Source of the DNA: CAXSBR01 sp964236495
GTDB taxonomy: Bacteria > Actinomycetota > Actinomycetes > Mycobacteriales > Jatrophihabitantaceae
Length of the DNA stretch: 64,000 nucleotides
Assembly (NCBI GenBank): GCA_964236495.1
Contig: CAXSBR010000004.1
Location: 1 to 64,000, forward strand
Direction of reading: 5' to 3'
The translations under genes were made by a program, and so were the position numbers. The notes below the pieces were generated by a model, which was not told where the DNA came from, searched no databases, and worked only from the letters and a program-made list of their open reading frames with translations. Within the stretch, counting starts at the first letter, position 1. Each line of letters starts with the position of its first letter. Shown here piece after piece: positions 54,888 to 64,000 of the stretch.

Positions 54888-55279
54888 CCTTTCCCGAGCC
54901 GGCCAACCTGTTCGACGCTATCGGCGGCGAGCCTGCCTTCACCCGCATCGTCGATCGCTTCTACGCGGGTGTGGCAACCGACCCCGTACTTCGCCCCCTG
55001 TATCCGGAACAGGACCTGACAGCGGCGGCCGACCGGCTGCGGATGTTCCTGGTGCAGTACTGGGGTGGCCCGCGTACCTACTCCGAGCAACGCGGCCATC
55101 CGCGGTTACGGATGCGCCATGCCCCCATCGCCATCGCCATCGCGCAGCGCGATGCGTGGCTGCGGCATATGCGCGCCGCCGTTGACGCCGAGCACCTTGC
55201 GCCCGAGTTGGACGCCACACTGTGGCGATACCTGACGATGGCGGCGGAGTCGTTGCGCAACACCCCCGACCTGCCGTAG
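54884..55279 (+). CDS. glbO: Truncated hemoglobin (group II, GlbO-like)
   Basis: A 131-residue 2-on-2 hemoglobin. The heme-proximal histidine is in RLRMRHAPIAI, with FYAGVATDPVLRPLYP and MFLVQYWGGPRTYSEQRG as the usual group II blocks. Group II proteins bind oxygen and nitric oxide; the M. tuberculosis homolog is GlbO (Rv2470). The start at ATG 54884 overlaps the MscS stop. The alpha-glucosidase gene downstream follows the M. tuberculosis order. Confidence 0.94.
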   Translation: MTFPEPANLFDAIGGEPAFTRIVDRFYAGVATDPVLRPLYPEQDLTAAADRLRMFLVQYWGGPRTYSEQRGHPRLRMRHAPIAIAIAQRDAWLRHMRAAVDAEHLAPELDATLWRYLTMAAESLRNTPDLP

Positions 55280-55470
55280 AACGACGACGAACCCGTCGTT
55301 CCAATCTTGGTTTCAGCGGTCCGGCCTGCACCTGGGTCTTACTGCAGCCGCATCGGTCGGCATCACACGGTGAGGTGTCGGCGTCTGCATCGATACAGAT
55401 AAGCTCGTGCCGCTCGTCCAGTCACGTCCCCACCCGCCTGTTCCGCCAGCTCGATTTGCCTGGAGTATCT

Positions 55471-57066
55471 GTGTCTCAGCATCCCGAAGGCGCGGTCGTC
55501 AGCGCCGCCGATCGCACCACCGATCCCAACTGGTGGAAAACGGCAATCTTCTACCAGGTCTACCCGCGCAGCTTCGCCGACTCCAACGGCGACGGCGTCG
55601 GCGACCTCAACGGCGTCACAGCGCGGCTGGACTACCTGGCCGAGCTGGGCATCGACGCGCTGTGGCTGAGCCCCTTCTACCGCTCCCCCATGGCCGATCA
55701 CGGCTACGACGTCTCCGATCCCACCGACGTCGATCCGCTGTTCGGCACCCTCGCCGATTTCGACCGGATGACTGCCCAATCGCATGCCCGCGGCATCAAA
55801 GTCACCGTCGACCTGGTGCCCAACCACTTCTCCGACCAGCACGAGTGGTTCCAGCAGGCGCTCGTCGCTGGCAAGGGCAGTTCCGAGCGCGAGCGCTTCT
55901 ACTTCCGCGACGGCGCCGGTGCCGACGGTGCCCAGCCACCGAACAACTGGGTGTCGGTCTTCGGTGGGCCGGCGTGGACGCGAGTCGCCGACGGTCAGTG
56001 GTATCTGCACATCTTCACTCCCGAGCAGCCCGACCTGAACTGGGAGAACCCCGACGTGCCGGCGGAGTTCGAACGCATCATCGAGTTCTGGCTGCACCGC
56101 GGCGTGGACGGTTTCCGCATCGACGTCGCCCACGGCATGGGAAAGCCGGCCGGCCTTCCCGACATGATCGAGTTGCCGCCTCCCGGCCAGCAGCTCGACG
56201 ACGACCCACGCTTCGACCAGCCCGAGGTGCACAAGTACCTGCGCGGCATGCGCACCGTTCTGGACCGGTATCCCGGTGCGATGGCTGTCGGGGAGGTGTG
56301 GGTGCCGACCTCGCAGCGGCTGGCGCGCTACGCCCGTTCCGACGAGTTGCACCTGACGTTCAATTTCGGCCTGGTTCAGGCCGTATGGGACGCCGACGAG
56401 TTCCACCGCGAGATCGACGAGGCGCTGGCGGCCAGCGAGCAGGTGGGCGCGCCGGCGACGTGGGTGCTGTCCAACCACGACATCGTGCGACACGTCACCC
56501 GTTACGGCGGCGGGGCGTTGGGCGTGGCCCGTGGAAGGGCCGCTGCCATGGTGCAGTTGGCTTTGCCCGGCGCGGCCTACCTGTACAACGGTGACGAGCT
56601 GGGCCTGGAGAATGTCGAGCTGCCCGACGACGCATTGCAAGACCCGATCTGGGAGCGCAGCGGCCGCACCCAACGCGGCCGGGACGGCGAACGCGTGCCC
56701 CTGCCGTGGTCGGGAAACGAAGCGCCGTACGGGTTCACCACTGCCACGCCGTGGCTGCCGATGCCGTCGAACTGGTCGGCGGTAACGGTGCAGGCGCAGC
56801 TCAACGAAGAGTCCTCGACGCTGTCGCTGTATCGATCTTTGCTTGCGCTGCGCCGTTCGCTGCCGCAATTGCAGCGCCCCGGTCTGGCGTGGGTGGACGC
56901 AGCGCCTGGTTGCCTGGCGTTCCGGCGCGGCGCTGACCTGGTTGTGGTCGCCAACTTCGGTGACGTCGCGGTCGACCTGCTCGAAGGCGAGGTGCTGTTT
57001 TCTTCGGCGCGCCTGGAGAACGGCTCGCTGCCGGCAAACTCGGCGGTGTGGCTGCGCACGAGCTGA
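55471..57066 (+). CDS. GH13 alpha-glucosidase
   Basis: A 531-residue glycoside hydrolase family 13 enzyme of the alpha-glucosidase/oligo-1,6-glucosidase group. The catalytic residues are visible in GFRIDVAHGM (nucleophile Asp), VGEVWVPT (acid Glu) and LSNHDIVRH (transition-state Asp). The start FYQVYPRSFADSNGDGVGDL is typical. It hydrolyses short alpha-glucans or sucrose-like sugars; M. tuberculosis has AglA (Rv2471) at the same place. GTG 55471 is used, with GGAG at 55462-55465; the longer frame from 55222 overlaps the globin gene. Confidence 0.92.
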   Translation: MSQHPEGAVVSAADRTTDPNWWKTAIFYQVYPRSFADSNGDGVGDLNGVTARLDYLAELGIDALWLSPFYRSPMADHGYDVSDPTDVDPLFGTLADFDRMTAQSHARGIKVTVDLVPNHFSDQHEWFQQALVAGKGSSERERFYFRDGAGADGAQPPNNWVSVFGGPAWTRVADGQWYLHIFTPEQPDLNWENPDVPAEFERIIEFWLHRGVDGFRIDVAHGMGKPAGLPDMIELPPPGQQLDDDPRFDQPEVHKYLRGMRTVLDRYPGAMAVGEVWVPTSQRLARYARSDELHLTFNFGLVQAVWDADEFHREIDEALAASEQVGAPATWVLSNHDIVRHVTRYGGGALGVARGRAAAMVQLALPGAAYLYNGDELGLENVELPDDALQDPIWERSGRTQRGRDGERVPLPWSGNEAPYGFTTATPWLPMPSNWSAVTVQAQLNEESSTLSLYRSLLALRRSLPQLQRPGLAWVDAAPGCLAFRRGADLVVVANFGDVAVDLLEGEVLFSSARLENGSLPANSAVWLRTS

Positions 57067-57160
57067 GCTGCGCGGCCTGTCCGATGAGATGCAATCGACG
57101 CCGTCCGTGCGCCCCTGGTATGCCGCGCCGATGAACACACCGCAGCGGCGGCTTGGACGA

Positions 57161-57910
57161 TCACAGCAAAGTGAGTCCCGCGCTGGCGTTTTCGGCCCAT
57201 ACCGATCCGAATGCGGCGGCGACTCTCGTCCATCGACCTGACACTGCGACGGTGGCCGATCCGCCGGGCGGCAGAAAAGCCATCGCCACCAACGCGGAAA
57301 GGCTGCGGTTGGTGAGCTGGGCTACGAGTGCCCGGTCGGTCTGTCGACGGCCGGACGTAAGCCCACCACTGGACGTGTGCCGACTACTGGACGTGTGCTG
57401 ACTACTGGACACGGTGAGCACCGACTGGTCCAAAAGCTGCTGGGCGGCGGAGGCACCCAACGCCAGGCGCTCGACCTGTCTGTGTGCGGTGATGCCATCG
57501 GCCACCAGAGCGCTGACCACCGGTTCGGGCACCGTATCGAGAACTGTCCATCCATGTGCCGGTGGCAGCGCGCCACGCCAGTCACCGTCACGGCGTTCTG
57601 GTAGCTCGAGCGCCTCGACGGTGCCCTGCTCCCCCGTGCCTTGTCGGTGCTCCAGCCAGGCAGGAACATCGGCGGCCAACACCGTGATGTCCAGCTCCGT
57701 CGGCGTGGCTGCTGCGAGTCGGCGGCCGACCAGCGCACCACTGGCTGCGACGGCGAAGCCGGCCACCACACCGGCGCGAGCCTGGACCCGGATCAGCGCG
57801 GTGGCGTCGCCGTGGGCCAGACGCCGCGCCATCGGCACCAATTCCTGAACCGCAGCGACGTCCATCCGTAGCCCGCCGGGCGCCACGCAGCTCGGCTGAG
57901 ATGTCGTCAT
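57161..57910 (-). CDS. Conserved actinobacterial protein, function unknown
   Basis: A 249-residue soluble protein. Blocks that look conserved are GWTVLDTVPEPVVSALV, the helix AAQQLLDQSVLTV and the closing LSALVAMAFLPPGG with SGRWTRVAAAFGSVWAE. I recall similar hypothetical proteins in other actinobacteria but no known function. A Ser/Thr/His-rich insert (SSQHTSSSRHTSS) is written by 18-base repeats. The start at ATG 57910 overlaps the thioesterase stop (TGATG), so the two are translationally coupled; GTG 57913 is also possible. Confidence 0.7.
   Translation of the reverse strand: MTTSQPSCVAPGGLRMDVAAVQELVPMARRLAHGDATALIRVQARAGVVAGFAVAASGALVGRRLAAATPTELDITVLAADVPAWLEHRQGTGEQGTVEALELPERRDGDWRGALPPAHGWTVLDTVPEPVVSALVADGITAHRQVERLALGASAAQQLLDQSVLTVSSSQHTSSSRHTSSGGLTSGRRQTDRALVAQLTNRSLSALVAMAFLPPGGSATVAVSGRWTRVAAAFGSVWAENASAGLTLL
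57368..57412 (-). repeat. 18-base repeats inside the unknown gene
   Basis: Units at 57368-57385 and 57386-57403 differ by one base, and a half-unit follows at 57404-57412. On the coding strand they write the SSQHTSS/SSRHTSS insert. Confidence 0.85.
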
Positions 57911-58359
57911 CACCGCAGCACTGCGCTGCCGACGCGCTGGTCCTCTTCGGTGAGGACCGGACCACCGTCGTCGCCGAAGGACAGCAGCAGCCGACGCTCA
58001 TCGGCGGTGATCCGGCGCGGTCGATCGGTGGCGAAGTCGAACGGCACGCACCGGGTGGCCGCACGCGTGACGAGCGTGTCCTCGTCGTACACCTCGTACC
58101 GCACCTGGAACGACGCCGCGCGCACCTCGTCGACCCACAGCTCCAACCGCAACGGTTCGGGGTGGTACACGACCGGGCGCAGGTAAGTGATCTCGTGGCG
58201 TGCGATCACCGTTCCGCGGGCGAAGCTGCCGTCGTAGCGGTCGAAGAACATCGCCACCCGCGCTTGTTCCAGATAGGTGACGTAGGCGGTGTTGTTGACG
58301 TGGGCGAACGCGTCCATGTCTCCCCACCGCATGTGGCAGCGATAGACGAAACGAGCCAT
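57910..58359 (-). CDS. Acyl-CoA thioesterase (4HBT hot-dog family)
   Basis: A 149-residue single hot-dog thioesterase that hydrolyses acyl-CoA. The family block RWGDMDAFAHVNNTAYVTYLEQAR, with the catalytic aspartate, is near the start. It is followed by YLRPVVYHPEPLRLELWVDEV. It is translationally coupled to the unknown gene downstream and follows ettA. M. tuberculosis has a thioesterase-type gene near the EttA homolog (Rv2475c). Confidence 0.9.
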   Translation of the reverse strand: MARFVYRCHMRWGDMDAFAHVNNTAYVTYLEQARVAMFFDRYDGSFARGTVIARHEITYLRPVVYHPEPLRLELWVDEVRAASFQVRYEVYDEDTLVTRAATRCVPFDFATDRPRRITADERRLLLSFGDDGGPVLTEEDQRVGSAVLR

Positions 58360-58368
58360 GTACCCGTC

Positions 58369-60051
<1,683 letters not shown>

Positions 60052-60242
60052 GTAAGAGGTTCCTTGCTCTGAGTGCCGGATGGGCGAACGGCGCGGACAC
60101 GGTGCCCAAGCCGAGACGAGCGAGGGCCCGCTCGCGACCTCTCATTGTCTCAGCCCGCTGGCGCCCTCCGCACCGGTTGCCGTGCGTGCCCCGCAACCGG
60201 CTCAACAGCCACCCACACACTGTCGAGCCGGTTCTCACCGGC

Positions 60243-60722
60243 TCAGAACGGGGCGTCGGACGCCGTCGTCGCGGCGGCCTGGCCCAAGGAATCGACGGCC
60301 AGGAACTCATCGGTCAGGTTGGGCGGCAGACCGTCGTCGTCCACCGCCATCGACGTCACGGCGACCGAACGGCTCATCTTCGTGAAGTCGGCGTTGCCGC
60401 GGGCCAAATTGTGCCCGATCGCATCGGCGGTCATCTCGAAGTTGATTCGCTTCTGCTCGTCTTTGACGTACTCGCGGGTGTAGACCCGTCCGTGCACGAC
60501 GACGGGCTGGCCCTTGCTGACCGACGTCGCCACGTTGTGTGCCATGTCCTCCCAGCAGGTGACCGTCAGGTAGAGCGTCTTGGAATCGATGTAGGTGTGG
60601 CCGTCCCAGCGCCGCGATGTCGAGGCGATGCGGAAGCTGGCCACGGCCTTGCCGGCCGACGTGGCGCGAAGCTGCGGATCGTCGACCACGTTGCCCACGA
60701 CGGTGATGGTGGTGTCGAACAT
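60243..60722 (-). CDS. ssbB: Single-stranded DNA-binding protein SsbB
   Basis: A 159-residue protein with the OB-fold of SSB: MFDTTITVVGNVVDDPQLR, RIASTSRRWDG and VVVHGRVYTREYVKDEQ. It ends in ASDAPF, so the strongly acidic tip of the main SSB (DDDIPF) is missing. That and the position beside ettA fit SsbB, the second actinobacterial SSB used in recombination. The start at 60722 follows AGGAGG on the minus strand. The open frame runs further upstream but is not needed. Confidence 0.92.
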   Translation of the reverse strand: MFDTTITVVGNVVDDPQLRATSAGKAVASFRIASTSRRWDGHTYIDSKTLYLTVTCWEDMAHNVATSVSKGQPVVVHGRVYTREYVKDEQKRINFEMTADAIGHNLARGNADFTKMSRSVAVTSMAVDDDGLPPNLTDEFLAVDSLGQAAATTASDAPF

Positions 60723-60982
60723 GTTGTTCCTCCTGCGGGTTGTCTGAGTGACCCGGGAATCGGGTGCAGACACAGCCAATCGCGGTGAGAACGGAGTTCG
60801 GCTAGATCGGTCGCTTCTGTGGACAACCGAACGGGCTGTGGACAGCAGCGAGAAAACTGTCAGAGGTCTGTGCCTGACGACCATGACCGGCATCTCGTAG
60901 CCACAAAGCCCGTCGTTTCTGCTTGCGACCCGCCTAGACTCCCGTGCGATCCATCCGGGCGCCGACGGACAGCCGCGGCACC

Positions 60983-61055
60983 GCCTCCGTAGCTCAGCGG
61001 ATAGAGCAGGCGCCTTCTAAGCGCTTGGTCGCAGGTTCGAGTCCTGCCGGAGGCA
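60983..61055 (+). tRNA. tRNA-Arg (TCT)
   Basis: The acceptor stem GCCTCCG pairs with CGGAGGC, and the discriminator is A. The anticodon loop CTTCTAA gives TCT. The D-arm is AGCTCAGCGGATAGAGC and the T-arm is GCAGGTTCGAGTCCTGC. Length is 73 bases. CCA is not encoded. Confidence 0.95.
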
Positions 61056-61188
61056 CAACGTCCTATCGGCTACGGCGCGACCCGAGAACAACTTGCTGCG
61101 TCACTGGGCATCGATCTGTACAACCCGCGCAGGCCTGTCGGCCTGCCGGCAGCGAGCAGGGACGGCGCCAAAGCGATAGCGTCGCCCA

Positions 61189-61893
61189 GTGACCGATCAC
61201 CAGAACCGCGACCGCACCGACCGGCTCGTCTGGATCGATTGTGAGATGACCGGCCTCGACCTTGTGCATGACGTGCTCATCGAGGTAGCGGTCGTCGTCA
61301 CCGATTCGCAGTTGGAGCCACTGCACGAGGGCCTTGACGTCGTCATCCACGCCGAGGACAGCCTTCTGGACGCGATGGTGCCAGTGGTGCAGGAGATGCA
61401 CGCGGCGTCCGGACTCACCGAGGAGGTGCGGCGCGCGACGACGACGCTGGCCACAGCCGAGGAACAGGTCGTCGACTACATCAAGCGATTCGTTCCCGAA
61501 CCGCGGACAGCACCCCTGTGTGGCAACTCCATCGCCACCGACCGAGGCTTTCTGAACCGCGATATGCCGGCGCTCGACGCCCATCTGCACTACCGGATGA
61601 TCGACGTGTCGTCGCTGAAGGAGCTGGCGCGTCGGTGGTACCCGCGCGTGTACTTCGGACAGCCCGACAAGGGGTTGGCCCACCGCGCGCTCGCCGACAT
61701 CCTGGAGTCGATCCAGGAGTTGCGCTACTACCGCGACACGCTGTTCGTGGCCCCGCCTGGACCGTCGGTTACCGATATCCGCGCCAGTGTGGAGCGGCTG
61801 CAAGGCTCAGGTGCCGACGAGCATCCTGGTGACGCTGGGGGGAGCTTGCCCGCGACCTCGGCCCACGGCATTCAAGGGCAGCCGCTAGACTGA
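61189..61893 (+). CDS. orn: Oligoribonuclease
   Basis: Orn degrades the final 2-5 base RNA fragments, including pGpG. The 234-residue product has the DEDDh exonuclease residues: WIDCEMTGLD, then GNSIATDRGFLNRDMP, and HRALADILESI with the late His and Asp. The C-terminal 35 residues are a low-complexity addition. It starts at GTG 61189 and lies between tRNA-Arg and tRNA-His. The M. tuberculosis homolog is Rv2511. Confidence 0.95.
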   Translation: MTDHQNRDRTDRLVWIDCEMTGLDLVHDVLIEVAVVVTDSQLEPLHEGLDVVIHAEDSLLDAMVPVVQEMHAASGLTEEVRRATTTLATAEEQVVDYIKRFVPEPRTAPLCGNSIATDRGFLNRDMPALDAHLHYRMIDVSSLKELARRWYPRVYFGQPDKGLAHRALADILESIQELRYYRDTLFVAPPGPSVTDIRASVERLQGSGADEHPGDAGGSLPATSAHGIQGQPLD

Positions 61894-61960
61894 CCCCGCT
61901 TCGCCGACGACGCCTGCCAGAAATGCTCAACGGCAGCGCCGAACGGTTTCAGCGCAGCAT

Positions 61961-62037
61961 GGTGGGTGTAGCTCAGCTGGTAGAGCACTGGGTTGTGATC
62001 CCAGTGGCCGCGGGTTCGAGCCCCGTCACTCACCCCA
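61961..62037 (+). tRNA. tRNA-His (GTG)
   Basis: The extra G at position -1 (61961) opposes C73 (62034), the hallmark of tRNA-His. The acceptor stem GTGGGTG pairs with CACTCAC, with one G-T pair, and the anticodon loop TTGTGAT reads GTG. CCA is encoded at 62035-62037. Confidence 0.95.
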
Positions 62038-62040
62038 ACG

Positions 62041-62066
62041 GTGGCCCCTGGGAGACCAGGGGCCAC
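62041..62066 (+). terminator. Terminator-like hairpin after tRNA-His
   Basis: GTGGCCCCTGG and CCAGGGGCCAC are exact 11-base arms around a GAGA loop, starting 3 bases after the encoded CCA. No T-run follows, which is usual in actinobacteria. Confidence 0.8.
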
Positions 62067-62182
62067 GGCCATATGCGGCGCCGATCTACAGCCCGAAGCC
62101 GGACTCATGGACGACGCAGCAGGGCGGCCGTCGCTGGACCGGGCGCCTGCTAGTGTTTCCTGTCGGTGCCGGTGGCATCGAT

Positions 62183-62255
<73 letters not shown>

Positions 62256-62384
62256 CTTCGCGCGAGCAACTTCTACAGACGCCCTCGGGCGCTAGTGGTC
62301 GAGTACCCTCGTCGTCTTCCATGGCGGCGCGCCGAAAGATCGCTGTGCCGTCCCAGTGTCGGAGGGATAAGGCACAGTGGTGGC

Positions 62385-63470
62385 ATGAATCGGGTCGTGT
62401 TGGCCGTGGACGGCAACTCACTCGTGCATCGCAGCTTTCACGCCCAAGCCAAGACCAATCTTCGCGACGGCGCCGGGCGCCCGATGTGGGCGGTTCGCGG
62501 GCTGCTCAGCCAGCTCGTCGCCGCGGTGGACCGGATCGGTCCGGACGCCGTCATAGTCGGTTTCGACGATCCCGCTGCCAGCGAGCGTCGCACCACGTGG
62601 CCGCATTACAAGGCGGCTCGGAGCGAGAAGCTGCCGACGTTGATCGACCAGCTGCAAAGGGCCGCGGACGTACTGTCCGAGCTCGGCATCGCCGTCGTCA
62701 GCCCGCCTGGACTGGAAGCCGACGACGTTCTAGCCTCCGTCGCTGCGATGGCTCCTCGGCTGGGTGCCGAGACGGTCATCATGACCTCCGACCGCGACTC
62801 CTTCGCCCTCATCGACGAGCACACCCGGGTACTGCGCATCCTCAACGGCGGCGTCGAGGCCTCTCCGCTGCTCGATACCGCCCGACTGGAGATGATGCTC
62901 GGCATCCGGCCCGAGCAGTACCGCGACTTCGCCGCGCTGCGTGGCGATCCCTCTGACAACCTGTCCGGTGTGCACGGTATCGGTGCCAAGACCGCAGCCC
63001 GACTGCTGTCAGTCATGCAGTCCGCGCACGACGCCTTCGCCGATGTCGCTGCCGGCGGTGCGCGGGTAAGCAAAGAGGTCGGCGCTGCGGTGGCCCAGCG
63101 GCTCGCCCACCCAGACGCCCACGCGACGTGGCAGCAGAACTGCGAGATCATGCAGATGCGGGTAGACGTAGATGTGGCGTTCTGTCCGTCCACGGGGCCG
63201 GGCCTTCTGCCGCTGAATGCCACCAAGGTGCGTTCGACGTGGGCGCAGCATCAGCTCACCGCCACACTGTCCGGGGCCCTGCGCGTTCTGTGTCGTGAGG
63301 AATCTTCGACGGTCGCTCCACCGGTGCGCGTCGTCTGGCCCCCGCACCGGCAGGACGTCGACGTCGCCCCGTTCTCAGACCGACCGCCGCTGCGCACGGC
63401 GCGCCAGCCGCGCCGTGCGCCTGCTGCTGCCTCGGCGGTATCAGCGGGCAAGCAGCTCAGCCTGTTCTGA
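62385..63470 (+). CDS. 5'-3' exonuclease (FEN/PIN-like), paralog 2
   Basis: A second stand-alone FEN-type exonuclease, 361 residues. It opens VVLAVDGNSLVHRSFHAQA, with acid residues in VVGF-like IVGFDD, GLEADDVLASVA and MTSDRDSF. The DNA-binding hairpins are in LRGDPSDNLSGVHGIGAKTAARLL. It is longer than paralog 1 at 4985-5959 by a C-terminal Arg/Pro/Ala-rich tail ending GKQLSLF, which may be a beta-clamp binding motif (QLSLF). The start is ATG 62385; the ORF extends to 62295 but that part is not conserved-looking. Confidence 0.9.
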   Translation: MNRVVLAVDGNSLVHRSFHAQAKTNLRDGAGRPMWAVRGLLSQLVAAVDRIGPDAVIVGFDDPAASERRTTWPHYKAARSEKLPTLIDQLQRAADVLSELGIAVVSPPGLEADDVLASVAAMAPRLGAETVIMTSDRDSFALIDEHTRVLRILNGGVEASPLLDTARLEMMLGIRPEQYRDFAALRGDPSDNLSGVHGIGAKTAARLLSVMQSAHDAFADVAAGGARVSKEVGAAVAQRLAHPDAHATWQQNCEIMQMRVDVDVAFCPSTGPGLLPLNATKVRSTWAQHQLTATLSGALRVLCREESSTVAPPVRVVWPPHRQDVDVAPFSDRPPLRTARQPRRAPAAASAVSAGKQLSLF

Positions 63471-63630
63471 CGGTGCTCGGCAACGCCTGGGCACCGCCCG
63501 AGCCGGCGACTGACCTGCAACCGCGCGGCTCGGACCTATCAAGCTGTACCTATCAACCTGGACCGGTATGCCAGGCTGACAGCAAACAGCTGTCACGGCA
63601 TTGCATCGCCACCAAGCAGAAAGAGCCTTG

Positions 63631-64000
63631 ATGACGCACACCACCCAGTCCGCCGGCACCTGGCTGGCCACCGACGAGCTGGACTCGGCGCGCCTGCGCT
63701 TGCCCATCCTCTACATCGACGCGATTCCGGTCCGGGTAGATGCCGGCGGGACTGTTACAGCGGTAGGGCTTCTTCTGCGCGCGAATCAGGAGGGGCAGAT
63801 GAGCCGCGCGCTGGTGTCGGGCCGGGTGCAGTATCAGGAGCGCGTGCGCTCGGCGCTGCTTCGGCATCTGGAGAAAGATCTCGGCCCGCTTGCCCTGCCC
63901 AAAGTGCCGGTGTCCCCGGCTCCGTTCACAGTTGCGGAGTACTTTCCGATCCCCGGCGTGACACCGTTTCACGACCCGCGCCAGCATGCCGTCTCGCTGG
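63631..64000 (+). CDS. DUF4916 NUDIX-like protein (partial)
   Basis: The gene runs off the right edge after 123 residues. The visible part matches DUF4916, a NUDIX-related family: LRLPILYIDAIPVRVD, RALVSGRVQYQERVRSALLR, HLEKDLGPLALPKVPVSP and FTVAEYFPIPGVTPFHDPRQ. It starts at ATG 63631, with AAAGAG at 63620-63625. NUDIX proteins hydrolyse nucleoside diphosphate-linked compounds, but this family is not characterised and the rest of the domain is outside the window. Confidence 0.85.
   Translation, partial: MTHTTQSAGTWLATDELDSARLRLPILYIDAIPVRVDAGGTVTAVGLLLRANQEGQMSRALVSGRVQYQERVRSALLRHLEKDLGPLALPKVPVSPAPFTVAEYFPIPGVTPFHDPRQHAVSL

Overview
The window is chromosomal DNA from a high-GC actinobacterium (Actinomycetota). 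The evidence is a Paf/HelY locus, RbpA, a mycothiol-dependent nitroreductase-like protein, tandem ClpP1/ClpP2, a CtaJ-type oxidase subunit, SsbB beside EttA, a RecQ with a phosphoribosyltransferase tail, frequent GTG starts and many GTGA/ATGA overlaps. I could not fix the genus. Much of the gene order resembles two stretches of the Mycobacterium tuberculosis chromosome, around Rv2050-Rv2095c and Rv2448c-Rv2511. This comparison is from memory.

Layout. 1-13.8 kb: end of pafC, tatC (tatA is not between them), helY, a DUF4333 membrane protein, a FEN-like exonuclease, a PfkB sugar kinase, a LacI regulator, an amidohydrolase, lnt, a Ppm1-type glycosyltransferase, rbpA and an epimerase. 13.8-16.2 kb: a duplicated non-coding element, then a copper/oxidase assembly operon (SCO1, the stub of a Tat-exported Dyp peroxidase, CtaG). 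16.2-31.4 kb: pepN, the nitroreductase-like protein, DUF952, rpiB, tRNA-Gly, tRNA-Pro, tig, clpP1, clpP2, clpX, a pterin dehydratase/VOC fusion, an M3 peptidase and valS. 31.5-36.4 kb: a large DivIVA-domain coiled-coil protein, a DUF2127 membrane protein, a MarR regulator with tandem repeats in front, and an agmatinase-family enzyme.

36.5-46.7 kb is the most unusual part, a tellurium-resistance-type (Ter) stress operon on the + strand. It holds two canonical TerD proteins, TelA, an unknown partner, a degenerate TerD, a long low-complexity protein with a TerD-like C-terminus, a CitE-like aldolase, one 874-residue protein joining phosphoribosyltransferase, TRSP, StiP and PELOTA domains, a HAD phosphatase and a small membrane protein. 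The regulators and enzymes fit the proposed Ter biosynthetic module (calcium-binding TerD proteins plus a pathway for a nucleoside-like metabolite), but no ATP-grasp, TerB or TerC gene is visible. A short motif, LDLSAP, starts TelA and recurs six times as SLDL[S/N] in the linker of the last TerD-like protein.

46.8-53.7 kb: an SDR, a divergent MarR/quinone-oxidoreductase pair, a non-coding tandem duplication, RecQ, DUF5130, CtaJ and an HNH nuclease. 53.9-64 kb: an MscS channel, truncated hemoglobin, a GH13 glucosidase, an unknown protein coupled to a thioesterase, EttA, SsbB, tRNA-Arg, orn, tRNA-His, tRNA-Lys, a second FEN-like exonuclease and the start of a DUF4916 NUDIX-like gene that runs off the end. 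No CRISPR array, insertion sequence, integrase, prophage or rRNA was seen.
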